A DNA stretch of 16,487 nt, from positions 1-16,487 of the forward strand of contig JAZNDZ010000135.1 of NCBI GenBank assembly GCA_045588345.1. Reading direction: 5' to 3'. The position numbers and the translations under genes were made by a program. The stretch comes from HGM04593 sp045588345 (GTDB lineage Bacteria > Bacteroidota > Bacteroidia > Bacteroidales > Bacteroidaceae). The notes beneath the pieces are model-generated. The model saw only the letters and a list, made by a program, of their open reading frames with translations, ran no database searches and had not been told where the DNA came from. Shown here piece after piece: positions 6,819 to 14,435 of the stretch (within the stretch, counting starts at the first letter, position 1; each line of letters begins with the position of its first letter).

Positions 6819-9800
6819 ATGAAAAAGATTTACCTTATGCTCATCAGTTTCTTGTGCCTTGCATTCTCGGCACAGGCAGCCGTTGTGACAGATTTGTCAC
6901 AGTTGAGCAACGACAAACTCTACACAATTCGTTCCGAACGTGCATTCCTTATGTACAGTTCAAGCGTGCAAACACTTGCATCAAGCAATGGTAAGGCAGT
7001 AGGCACAGTGACACGCAACCCGCAGGACCCTAACCAGCAGTTCAAGATTGAACTCAGCAATGGCAAGTACTACCTCTACAGCGTAGGTGCCGGCAAGTAT
7101 GTTTCAGTAGGCGGAAAATACAGTGCAACAAAAATTCTTGCCTTGAACATCACAGATTCAGGCAAAGCCACTTACCGTTGGAAAATCGGTATCGGCACAT
7201 TCTATCTCAATTCACAGGACCCGAACCAGACCGACGCAGGCCTTGTTGTTGACGGCTGGTCAACAACCGATGCAGGTAACTGCTACATCATTGATGAAGT
7301 GACAGACGAAGAGACCGGCGGCGGCAGTTCAGGCGAAGAGGTATATGACTTCTCAGGCTTTAGTGATGAGGCTCTTATGGAACTCTTCTACAACGCATTG
7401 CAGCAAGGGCGCAACTACCCCACAAAAGAGGAATTCGAGATGGCAGGTATCCAGGAATCAGATATCGCCTTCATACGTTCACACGTTCGCCGTGCAAACA
7501 TCATGAGCCGTGCCGACCGTGTAAGACCTAACACATTCGAGAAGCGCAACCTCTTTATGAACATGCCTATGGACTACGGTAAGGATGCTGCCGTTGGCCA
7601 CCCCGAGGCAAAGTTCAATGCCGATGTATTCTCAATGTGGCAGTATGTACACCTGTTCGGTACATGGAACCACTCTATCTTCCAGGCTCCGGGCGCATGG
7701 GTTGACGCAGCTCACCGTAACGGTACCGACATAATGAGCGGTATCAAGTTCTTTGAAAGTTGGACAGAGGGTAGCGGTGATGGCACATACAGTGCCTTGA
7801 TTACAAGAAAGGACAGTAATGGAAAGTTCAAGTATGTGAAGCCGCTTATCAACATTCTTATGTACTTCGGTTCAGACGGAATCAACTATAACTGGGAAGA
7901 TGAAAGCTGGAGCAATAGTGACATTGTAAACTTCCATAAGGAACTGTACAAATATGCAGCTGAAATAGGGTTTGACAACTATCATAGCGCAATATATACA
8001 GCAGTATCAAGTTTCAGTTCTGAATCAGATTCGAACATAGACAAACTCTATGGTACAAAAGCAAACGGCAAGACACACGACCTTATGCTCAACTACCAGT
8101 CATATGAGATTGCAAGCAAGCTTGGTGACACATACAACGCTGTAGTAAATGCTTACGGCTCGGCCGAAGGCCTCTATGCCGGTGTATGGACAGCAAGCAT
8201 GGACCGCCAGTGGACAAACCTTGAGGGCAACAACTGCGGTATCTGCCTTTGGGGTGAGCATGACCAGAGCCGTTTCTACAGCTTTAACGCAGGTGACGGT
8301 GTATATGATATCCAGGGCAACTACCAGAGACTTATCGAGCGTGGTTTCTCAGGCGGTAACCGTAACCCGGCAAACACACCTGCACTTAGCAACAAAGGCA
8401 ACAACTGGGTAGCAGAGAATGGCAAGCTTCCATTGCAGACCTTCGCAGGTATGGCACACTGGATTCCCGAGCGTTCTACCATCCAGGGCAACCTGCCGTT
8501 CGGCACACACTTTACACTGGGCAACGGTGACCGTTACTACTACAAAGGCAAGATGTCACACGACAGCGAGTGGTACAACATGGGTTCACAGGACATTGTT
8601 CCCACATACCGTTGGTTGCGATACAAAGCCGGTACAACAACTGTTACAAATGACATTGATGTAAACTACACACACCTCGACGCATACACCGGCGGTTCTT
8701 GTATCGAACTCACAGGTGCAGCAACATCTACAGGTACCGACATCATCCTTTACAAGACATCACTCAAGGCAGGCAACGGTGCATACGCAAAGGTTGCTGT
8801 AAAGACCTTGAAGGATGTAGAGGCAACAAACCTTTACCTCATTGTAAAGAAGAGCGGCAACAACGCTTGGCAGGAGTATGCAGTAGGCAACGTAACAGGC
8901 AACACATGGGAAGAGAAGAAATTCAACCTCACAGGCATTTCAAACGGTGACGTTATTGAGCGCATCGGCTTGCGCGTGAAGGGCAACAACAATGACTACC
9001 AGCTCTACGTTGGCAAGCTCGAAATCAATGACGAGAATTGGGTTGCTCCTGCAGCCGTAAAGGACCTTGTAGCAGAGGTTAAGAACGAGACAAAGAGTTC
9101 TATGAACCTTAAACTGCATTGGGGTATTGAGGCTGAGGCAAAGACACGCGCTGATTGGGATTTGGTATTCAATGACGAGGCAAACATCAGCCACTTCGAG
9201 ATTATGTACAAGAACGGCGAGGAGGGCAAGGTTGCTCAAGTCGGTACAACATCACAGTGGGCTACATTCGTTGGCAACATTGAGTTCGAGAGCGTGAATG
9301 ACGTTCCGTTCATTGGCGTACGCTCAGTTTCAACTGACCTTAAAACCTACTCTCCTATTGTTTGGGTAGAGGTTCCACGCGGCAACCAGGCAGACCTGCC
9401 CGAGAAGGTAGAAGAGGATACATACGGTATAAGTCAGATTGACCCAGCGTCAAGCGGTATTGATAATGCACGTACACAGCGATATGTAGAACTTGCAAAG
9501 ACAACAGGCGCCACACAAAACCTCAACTACACAGCAAGTGCTCCTGTAGCCGATGGCACACAGTATGCCGATGCACGCGACCATGTCCTCATCATCAACC
9601 AGGGACAAACTATCACAATGACAATTAAAGGTCCAAAATTAGATGACGGATTGCAGTGGTGCTTTGCCGGAGGTTGGCTCGACCTCAATGGTAGCGGCAA
9701 CTTCGACCACCCGCTGCCGGTTGAGAGAACTGCGGCAGAGATTGCAAAGGGCACTACTGAGACCGACCCTGAGGGCGAGCGCATATTCTTCATCGGAACA

Positions 9801-10283
9801 CACGAAAAGTCTACACCTGAACTCGTTGAGCCAGGCTACACCTTTACATTCAAAGTACCCGAGGATGCAACTCCTGGTGACAGTCGCTTGCGTATTGTAT
9901 TCTCTGATGCTTGGTTTGCAGGTGCATTCAACCCCACAGGCTTGACAAACAAAGGCTTTACAATTGACTTCGGTGTACAGATTACAGGTAACAACCCGGG
10001 TCGTGCCGCTGCTGATACACGCGACCAGGGTGCTGCTGAAGAGCCTGAGCACATCAACTCAACAAGCGTTGAGGATGTTATAGCCGGCGAGATTTCTACA
10101 GCAGAGGGTGTTGATGGCGCAATCGTTATCAACAACGCCGACAAGGCATGGATTTACACTGCTGACGGCAAGTTGGTAGAGTTCGTGAAGAACCCTGCAC
10201 AGGTTGCAGTTCCAGAGGGTGTCTACCTTGTAAAGATGCAGAAGGGCAATGTAATCCGTTCTGCAAAGGTGGTTGTTAAATAA
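6819..10283 (+). CDS. GH85 endo-beta-N-acetylglucosaminidase, secreted, multidomain
   Basis: Enzymes of glycoside hydrolase family 85 cut between the two core GlcNAc residues of N-linked glycans by substrate-assisted catalysis. This 1154-residue protein has a signal peptide (1-20, cut after AQA) with no lipobox. An N-terminal domain of uncertain family (about 22-160, possibly beta-trefoil-like) is followed by a Gly/Ser/Glu linker (about 162-175) and the catalytic barrel. There DGINYNWE places D353, N358 and E360 at the spacing of the family's DG-x3-N-x-E motif, giving N358 and E360 as catalytic residues. FGTHFTLGNG and SEWYNMGSQDIVPTYRW (about 557-597) match the family's post-barrel region. 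Then come a carbohydrate-binding-like beta-sandwich (about 613-745), an Fn3-like part (to about 860), a GEVED-like domain (about 890-1065) and a C-terminal region (1084-1154) resembling sorting domains. It likely supplies glycans to the adjacent SusCD pair. Confidence 0.92.
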   Translation: MKKIYLMLISFLCLAFSAQAAVVTDLSQLSNDKLYTIRSERAFLMYSSSVQTLASSNGKAVGTVTRNPQDPNQQFKIELSNGKYYLYSVGAGKYVSVGGKYSATKILALNITDSGKATYRWKIGIGTFYLNSQDPNQTDAGLVVDGWSTTDAGNCYIIDEVTDEETGGGSSGEEVYDFSGFSDEALMELFYNALQQGRNYPTKEEFEMAGIQESDIAFIRSHVRRANIMSRADRVRPNTFEKRNLFMNMPMDYGKDAAVGHPEAKFNADVFSMWQYVHLFGTWNHSIFQAPGAWVDAAHRNGTDIMSGIKFFESWTEGSGDGTYSALITRKDSNGKFKYVKPLINILMYFGSDGINYNWEDESWSNSDIVNFHKELYKYAAEIGFDNYHSAIYTAVSSFSSESDSNIDKLYGTKANGKTHDLMLNYQSYEIASKLGDTYNAVVNAYGSAEGLYAGVWTASMDRQWTNLEGNNCGICLWGEHDQSRFYSFNAGDGVYDIQGNYQRLIERGFSGGNRNPANTPALSNKGNNWVAENGKLPLQTFAGMAHWIPERSTIQGNLPFGTHFTLGNGDRYYYKGKMSHDSEWYNMGSQDIVPTYRWLRYKAGTTTVTNDIDVNYTHLDAYTGGSCIELTGAATSTGTDIILYKTSLKAGNGAYAKVAVKTLKDVEATNLYLIVKKSGNNAWQEYAVGNVTGNTWEEKKFNLTGISNGDVIERIGLRVKGNNNDYQLYVGKLEINDENWVAPAAVKDLVAEVKNETKSSMNLKLHWGIEAEAKTRADWDLVFNDEANISHFEIMYKNGEEGKVAQVGTTSQWATFVGNIEFESVNDVPFIGVRSVSTDLKTYSPIVWVEVPRGNQADLPEKVEEDTYGISQIDPASSGIDNARTQRYVELAKTTGATQNLNYTASAPVADGTQYADARDHVLIINQGQTITMTIKGPKLDDGLQWCFAGGWLDLNGSGNFDHPLPVERTAAEIAKGTTETDPEGERIFFIGTHEKSTPELVEPGYTFTFKVPEDATPGDSRLRIVFSDAWFAGAFNPTGLTNKGFTIDFGVQITGNNPGRAAADTRDQGAAEEPEHINSTSVEDVIAGEISTAEGVDGAIVINNADKAWIYTADGKLVEFVKNPAQVAVPEGVYLVKMQKGNVIRSAKVVVK

Positions 10284-10306
10284 TACAAATATCTTAACAT
10301 ACTATC

Positions 10307-10338
10307 AGCGGTGCGCTCAACAGAGCGCACCGCTTTTG
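10307..10338 (+). terminator. Rho-independent terminator of the GH85 gene
   Basis: AGCGGTGCGCTC (10307-10318), loop AACA, and GAGCGCACCGCT (10323-10334) form a perfect 12-bp GC-rich stem, followed at once by TTTGTTTG. It starts 23 bp after the GH85 stop codon. Confidence 0.9.
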
Positions 10339-10365
10339 TTTGCTCCATATTTTTCAGTACCTTTG
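10335..10365 (+). promoter_or_regulatory. nhaC: Promoter of nhaC
   Basis: TTTG (10335-10338) and TACCTTTG (10358-10365) match the Bacteroidetes -33 and -7 consensus exactly with 19 bp between them. Transcription would start near 10372, giving a leader of only about 20-25 nt. The -33 element is the T-rich tail of the preceding terminator. Confidence 0.7.
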
Positions 10366-10394
10366 TACGCGCAAAATAAAAGCGCGACAGAACC

Positions 10395-11681
10395 ATGCAG
10401 AAGATAAAGACACTCCGCGGGCTGTATGCCCTATCACCGATAATCGTATTGCTCACAATCTACCTTGTAGGGTCAATAATCGCGGGAGACTTCTACCGCA
10501 TACCTATTGCTGTGGCATTCATGGCCGCTGCAATATATGCAATCATAATAACAAAAGGTGACAGCCTCAACGAGCGCATAGACAGTTTCTCGCGGGGAGC
10601 AGCCAACACGCGCATAATGTATATGGTGTGGATATTCGTGCTTGCAGGAGCATTCGCAAAGACAACAGAGGCAATGGGAGCCATTGACGCAACAGTGCTG
10701 CTTGCACGCAACGCTATCCCTGCCAACTATCTGCCGGCGGGAATATTCATTGCCGCTTGTTTCGTGTCGCTGTCGATAGGTACATCAGTGGGAACCATCG
10801 TGGCACTCACACCCGTAGTCACCACCCTTGCCGCACAGATTGGCTGCGATGTTGCATGGATGGTAGCAATAGTTGTGGGTGGAGCATTCTTCGGCGACAA
10901 CCTCTCATTCATATCGGACACAACCATCGCAGCCACACAGACACAGGGCTGCTCAATGCGAAGCAAGTTCTACACGAACATACTGCTTGTGGCCCCAGCA
11001 GCAATTATAACACTGCTCATATATGCATTCAGCGGGAACGGCATATCATCGGTCGAGGCACCGTCCATGACCTTCAACGAAGTACTCAAGTGCCTGCCAT
11101 ACGTAATTGTTATTATCGTGGCATTGCTGGGAGTTAATGTGCTCGTCGTACTTATACTGGGCATAGTGTCGGCAGCCATACTGGGATTCGCCTACGGAAG
11201 TTTCAACGGAATAGAGTTCTGCACACATATCGGCAACGGAGTGATGGGCATGGGCGAACTTATTATCGTTACGATGCTTGCAGGAGGAGTACTTGAGATG
11301 GTGCGCCTGAACGGCGGAATAGATTACCTGATACAGGTTGTGACAGCAAGGATAAATTCAAAGAGGGGTGCCGAGTTTGCCATTACCGGACTCACTGCGT
11401 TGGCAAACGTATGTACCGCGAACAACACCATTGCCATTCTGTCGGTCGGTGACATCTCGCGCAACATCGCAAAGCAATACAAGGTATCGCCACGCCGTTC
11501 GGCAAGCCTCATGGACACGGCATCGTGCTTTGTACAGGGAGTAATTCCCTATGGAGCGCAACTGCTTATGGCATCGGGGCTGGCGCTGGTGTCGCCCGTG
11601 GCAATAATTCCCAACCTCTACTACCCCATGTGCGTGGGGCTTGCAGTTATTGTGTCGATAGTTATAAAAAAGAAAAACTGA
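10395..11681 (+). CDS. nhaC: NhaC-family Na+/H+ antiporter
   Basis: The 428-residue protein is a polytopic inner-membrane carrier, expected to exchange sodium for protons in pH and salt homeostasis. Hydrophobic segments run through nearly its whole length, starting with ALSPIIVLLTIYLVGSIIAG. Family signatures are SLSIGTSVGTIVALTPV and GDNLSFISDTT (residues 167-177), the latter corresponding to the conserved acidic/Ser/Thr ion-path motif of NhaC proteins. The C-terminus is short and ends in lysines (IKKKN). Length is normal for the family. It has its own promoter and no functional tie to the glycan locus is evident; sodium coupling of uptake would be speculation. The exact substrate (simple Na+/H+ or an exchange such as malate/lactate, seen in relatives) cannot be told from sequence alone. 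Confidence 0.92.
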   Translation: MQKIKTLRGLYALSPIIVLLTIYLVGSIIAGDFYRIPIAVAFMAAAIYAIIITKGDSLNERIDSFSRGAANTRIMYMVWIFVLAGAFAKTTEAMGAIDATVLLARNAIPANYLPAGIFIAACFVSLSIGTSVGTIVALTPVVTTLAAQIGCDVAWMVAIVVGGAFFGDNLSFISDTTIAATQTQGCSMRSKFYTNILLVAPAAIITLLIYAFSGNGISSVEAPSMTFNEVLKCLPYVIVIIVALLGVNVLVVLILGIVSAAILGFAYGSFNGIEFCTHIGNGVMGMGELIIVTMLAGGVLEMVRLNGGIDYLIQVVTARINSKRGAEFAITGLTALANVCTANNTIAILSVGDISRNIAKQYKVSPRRSASLMDTASCFVQGVIPYGAQLLMASGLALVSPVAIIPNLYYPMCVGLAVIVSIVIKKKN

Positions 11682-11775
11682 GTATCTGTTTGTTCCATTA
11701 TCGACAACAGAGAATTGGTTAAGAACTGCAAACGTAAATAAAGTATTGACGCGAGGAGGTTTATTGAATAGAAAT

Positions 11776-11939
11776 TCAGTGTGTATAGCCGGGGCGCGAC
11801 AACTCGCTTCCCACGCACAAGCAGCAACGCGATATTGCACCGCTCAAACAAATTCACGCCTCTTTCCGGCTATATGCACTGATACTTGCTGTGTCTCACA
11901 CAGTGCCGGAGTTTCTTTTTGGGGAATTACTTCTGCTAT
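11776..11939 (+). repeat. Dispersed repeat, copy 2
   Basis: The core 11784-11939 is almost identical to 452-604 upstream of the SusC-like gene. Its stem is longer: TCAGTG (11776-11781) and TATAGCCGG (11784-11792) pair with CCGGCTATA (11866-11874) and CACTGA (11877-11882), leaving a 2-base mismatch. The 47-bp inverted repeats that flank copy 1 are absent. Copy 2 lies between convergent nhaC and rpsO, where insertion would be harmless. Confidence 0.85.
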
Positions 11940-11950
11940 GAAAAAGCAAA

Positions 11951-11980
11951 CCACATCTTTTTGCTGCTGAACCCAACTTT
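11951..11980 (+). repeat. Short repeat tail block, copy 2
   Basis: This 30-base block starting CCACATCTTTTT matches 732-759 apart from a few substitutions and added bases. It lies 11 bp after the core of repeat copy 2. Confidence 0.6.
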
Positions 11981-11995
11981 GCCCCTTATCCACTT

Positions 11996-12036
11996 AACAA
12001 AAAAAGCGAGGTTTTCGAATGAAAAACCTCGCTTTT
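11996..12036 (-). terminator. rpsO: Rho-independent terminator of rpsO
   Basis: Read on the minus strand, AAAAGCGAGGTTTT pairs with AAAACCTCGCTTTT around a short loop and is followed by a run of T. It begins about 18 bp after the rpsO stop. The A/T-rich base of the stem on the other strand could also help end nhaC transcripts. Confidence 0.88.
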
Positions 12037-12054
12037 AAGCATTCTTGGCGCAGA

Positions 12055-12324
12055 TTATCTACGCAAACCAAGCTTAGCGACAATAGCACGGTAACGGTTG
12101 ATGTCACGGTCCTTAAGATAGTTAAGGAGTGAACGGCGCTTACCTACCAACATTGTCAAAGCTCTCTGTGTGCTATAATCTTTACGGTTAGCCTTAAGGT
12201 GCTCCGTCAAATGGGCAATACGGTATGAGAACAAAGCAATCTGGCTCTCTGCTGAACCAGTATCAGTGCTAGACGTTCCGTATGTGCCAAAGATCTCTTT
12301 CTTTTTCTCAGAATCCAAATACAT
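12055..12324 (-). CDS. rpsO: 30S ribosomal protein S15
   Basis: The 89-residue product is the normal length for S15, a primary 16S rRNA-binding protein that helps form the 30S platform. The sequence contains the family pattern: TGSAESQIALFSYRIAHLTEHL, then KDYSTQRALTMLVGKRRSLLNYL, and a basic C-terminus (RAIVAKLGLRR). The frame is open upstream to 12420, but the start MYLDSEKKKE at 12324 gives the standard S15 N-terminus and follows an AT-rich stretch. The gene is single, with its own promoter and terminator, and is transcribed away from typA. Confidence 0.98.
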   Translation of the reverse strand: MYLDSEKKKEIFGTYGTSSTDTGSAESQIALFSYRIAHLTEHLKANRKDYSTQRALTMLVGKRRSLLNYLKDRDINRYRAIVAKLGLRR

Positions 12325-12375
12325 GATTTGATGTTTTAAGTGGTTAAAAAAAATATCTTTTGGCCGACAAATGAA

Positions 12376-12389
12376 TGCGCCTGAGCGCA
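12376..12389 (-). promoter_or_regulatory. Small hairpin in the rpsO leader
   Basis: On the rpsO transcript, TGCGC-TCAG-GCGCA forms a 5-bp stem with a tetraloop, roughly 50 nt before the start codon. S15 represses its own synthesis through leader structures in several bacteria, but the structures differ between groups and this one is only a candidate. Confidence 0.25.
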
Positions 12390-12409
12390 CTATGTTGCCA
12401 ACGCGAGCG

Positions 12410-12440
12410 CAAAGATACAACCATTTTTTGGATTAGCAAC
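12410..12440 (-). promoter_or_regulatory. rpsO: Promoter of rpsO
   Basis: On the minus strand TATCTTTG (12417 to 12410) matches TAnnTTTG, with GTTG (12440 to 12437) 19 bp upstream, one base off the -33 consensus. It implies a leader of about 80 nt. Confidence 0.6.
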
Positions 12441-12556
12441 CACTTTCGGGTATTTTTTTGCCTAAGCCGCACACGGGAACTTTCTAAAAAGTATCACATT
12501 AATAGTTATTTTAAACTATTTATATATAAAGATATAATAATTTTCTGTTTTTGTTG

Positions 12557-12564
12557 TACCTTTG
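12557..12564 (+). promoter_or_regulatory. typA: Promoter -7 element of typA
   Basis: TACCTTTG matches the Bacteroidetes -7 consensus exactly and is the same octamer as at nhaC. The -33 region is A/T-only with no TTTG at the usual distance. Transcription would begin near 12571, about 60 nt before the start codon. Confidence 0.5.
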
Positions 12565-12631
12565 CACTTTGGAACATAGCGGAAAGTAGGATATGCCCTT
12601 TTCGCCAAACAGAAAAAAATAGTTACAATAT

Positions 12632-14428
12632 ATGCAGAATATCAGGAACATTGCCATTATAGCCCACGTTGACCACGGCAAGACAACCCTTGTAGACAAA
12701 TTGATGCTTGCCGGGAACCTACTCAAGGAACAGGATAACGACAAACTCACACTCGACAACAACGAACTGGAACGCGAGAGAGGCATAACCATTCTCTCAA
12801 AGAACGTATCGATACAGTACAAGGATACCAAAATAAACATCATTGACACTCCAGGACACAGCGACTTTGGCGGCGAGGTCGAGCGCGTACTCAACATGGC
12901 AGACGGATGCATTCTGCTCGTCGACGCTTTTGAAGGTCCAATGCCACAGACACGCTTTGTACTGCAGAAGGCATTGCAGATAGGCCTAAAGCCCATCGTG
13001 GTCGTGAACAAGGTCGACAAGCCTAATTGCCGCCCCGAGGAGGTATACGAAATGGTGTTTGACCTGATGTTCTCGCTTGAAGCCACAGAGGAACAATTGG
13101 ATTTCCCGGTACTTTACGGGTCGGCCAAGAACAACTGGATGAGCACCGACTGGCGCAAGGAGACAACAGACCTGACGGCTTTGCTCGATGCCATTTTGGA
13201 GCACATTCCCGCGCCCGAACACCTTGAAGGTACACCACAGATGCTCATCACATCGCTCGATTACTCGCCCTACACCGGCCGCATTGCCATTGGACGTGTA
13301 CACCGCGGGACGCTCACTGAGGGTGCGAACATTACTCTTGTGAACCGCAACGGCGAACAGAGCAAGATGAAGATTAAGGAACTGCACACATTCGAGGGAC
13401 TTGGACGCAAGAGAACCGACAGCGTATCATCGGGAGATATATGCGCGATAGTAGGACTCGAGAAGTTTGAAATCGGTGATACTATCTGCGATTTTGAGAA
13501 CCCCGAGGCATTGCCGCCCATTGCCATTGACGAGCCAACCATGAGCATGCTCTTCACCATCAACGATTCCCCGTTTTTTGGCAAAGAGGGCAAATTCGTG
13601 ACCTCGCGCCACATTCAGGAACGCCTTGACAAGGAACTCGACAAAAACCTTGCCCTTAAGGTCAAAAAAGACCCGGAGGAGGATGCATGGACAGTATACG
13701 GCCGCGGTGTATTGCACCTGTCGGTATTGATTGAGACTATGCGCCGCGAAGGATACGAACTGCAGGTGGGCCAGCCGCAGGTAATCTACAAAGAGATTGA
13801 CGGCGTGCGCCACGAACCAATAGAGGAACTTACAATAAACGTACCGACAGACTTCTCAAGCAAGATTATTGACATGGTTACCCGCCGCAAGGGCGAAATG
13901 CTCTCAATGGAAGCACAGGCCGACCGCGTGAATATCGAGTTCAGCATACCTTCGCGCGGAATAATCGGACTGCGCACCAACGTGCTCACTGCATCGGCCG
14001 GCGAGGCCATAATGGCACACCGTTTCAAGGAGTACCAGCCATATAAGGGCGAAATTGAACGCCGCACAAACGGTTCAATGGTTGCCATGGAGAGCGGAAC
14101 GGCATTCGCATACGCGATAGACAAGCTTCAGGAACGCGGCAAGTTCTTCATAAGCCCACAGGAAGATGTTTATGCCGGACAGGTTGTCGGCGAGCACATC
14201 CACGAGAACGACCTTGTAATAAACGTCACCAAGAGCAAGAAACTCACCAACATGCGCGCCAGCGGAAGCGATGACAAGGCACGCATAATACCGCCGACAA
14301 TATTCTCGCTTGAGGAAGCACTCGAATACATCAAGGAAGACGAGTACCTTGAGGTAACACCAAAGTCAATGCGCATGCGCAAGATTATACTCGACGAACT
14401 TGAGCGCAAACGCGCAAACAAGCAATAA
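12632..14428 (+). CDS. typA: Ribosome-binding GTPase TypA/BipA
   Basis: The 598-residue protein is a translational GTPase that binds the ribosome and supports 50S assembly and stress or low-temperature growth. All G motifs are present: AHVDHGKT (11-18), the switch I region RERGITI, DTPGHSDFGGEVER, NKVDKP and GSAKNNW. These are followed by the beta-barrel domain (ITSLDYSPYTGRIAIGRV), EF-G III- and V-like domains (FTINDSPFFGKEGKF, GRGVLHLSVLIETMRREGYE) and the TypA-specific C-terminal domain (VYAGQVVGEH, LTNMRASGSDD). Length and order are typical of the family. The start ATG directly precedes the conserved QNIRNIAIIAHVDHGKT. It is the first gene of a likely three-gene transcript. Confidence 0.98.
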   Translation: MQNIRNIAIIAHVDHGKTTLVDKLMLAGNLLKEQDNDKLTLDNNELERERGITILSKNVSIQYKDTKINIIDTPGHSDFGGEVERVLNMADGCILLVDAFEGPMPQTRFVLQKALQIGLKPIVVVNKVDKPNCRPEEVYEMVFDLMFSLEATEEQLDFPVLYGSAKNNWMSTDWRKETTDLTALLDAILEHIPAPEHLEGTPQMLITSLDYSPYTGRIAIGRVHRGTLTEGANITLVNRNGEQSKMKIKELHTFEGLGRKRTDSVSSGDICAIVGLEKFEIGDTICDFENPEALPPIAIDEPTMSMLFTINDSPFFGKEGKFVTSRHIQERLDKELDKNLALKVKKDPEEDAWTVYGRGVLHLSVLIETMRREGYELQVGQPQVIYKEIDGVRHEPIEELTINVPTDFSSKIIDMVTRRKGEMLSMEAQADRVNIEFSIPSRGIIGLRTNVLTASAGEAIMAHRFKEYQPYKGEIERRTNGSMVAMESGTAFAYAIDKLQERGKFFISPQEDVYAGQVVGEHIHENDLVINVTKSKKLTNMRASGSDDKARIIPPTIFSLEEALEYIKEDEYLEVTPKSMRMRKIILDELERKRANKQ

Positions 14429-14435
14429 TGCGATA

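Larger units (their letters stand above)
11682..12054. other. Intergenic region between convergent nhaC and rpsO
   Basis: This region holds dispersed repeat copy 2, its short tail block, and the rpsO terminator. No clear intrinsic terminator was seen right after nhaC. The open frames crossing it lie in the palindromic repeat and are not credible genes. Confidence 0.75.
12325..12631. other. Divergent promoter region between rpsO and typA
   Basis: This 307-bp gap carries one promoter for each flanking gene, about 140 bp apart and firing outward, with AT-rich DNA (about 12490-12545) between them. No gene is visible in it. Confidence 0.75.

Noticed and set aside
9639..10052. Overlapping frames on both strands within the 3' part of the GH85 gene
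   Set aside because: They are shadows of the long, continuous GH85 frame; none has a signal peptide or motif.
11358..11840. Minus-strand frame of 160 codons overlapping the end of nhaC and repeat copy 2
   Set aside because: It is antisense to well-conserved nhaC coding sequence and continues into the palindromic repeat; its composition (rich in R, C, H) is typical of shadow frames.
12520..13086. Minus-strand frame of 188 codons opposite typA
   Set aside because: It is serine-rich, with no recognisable domain, and covered by the highly conserved typA GTPase domain on the plus strand.
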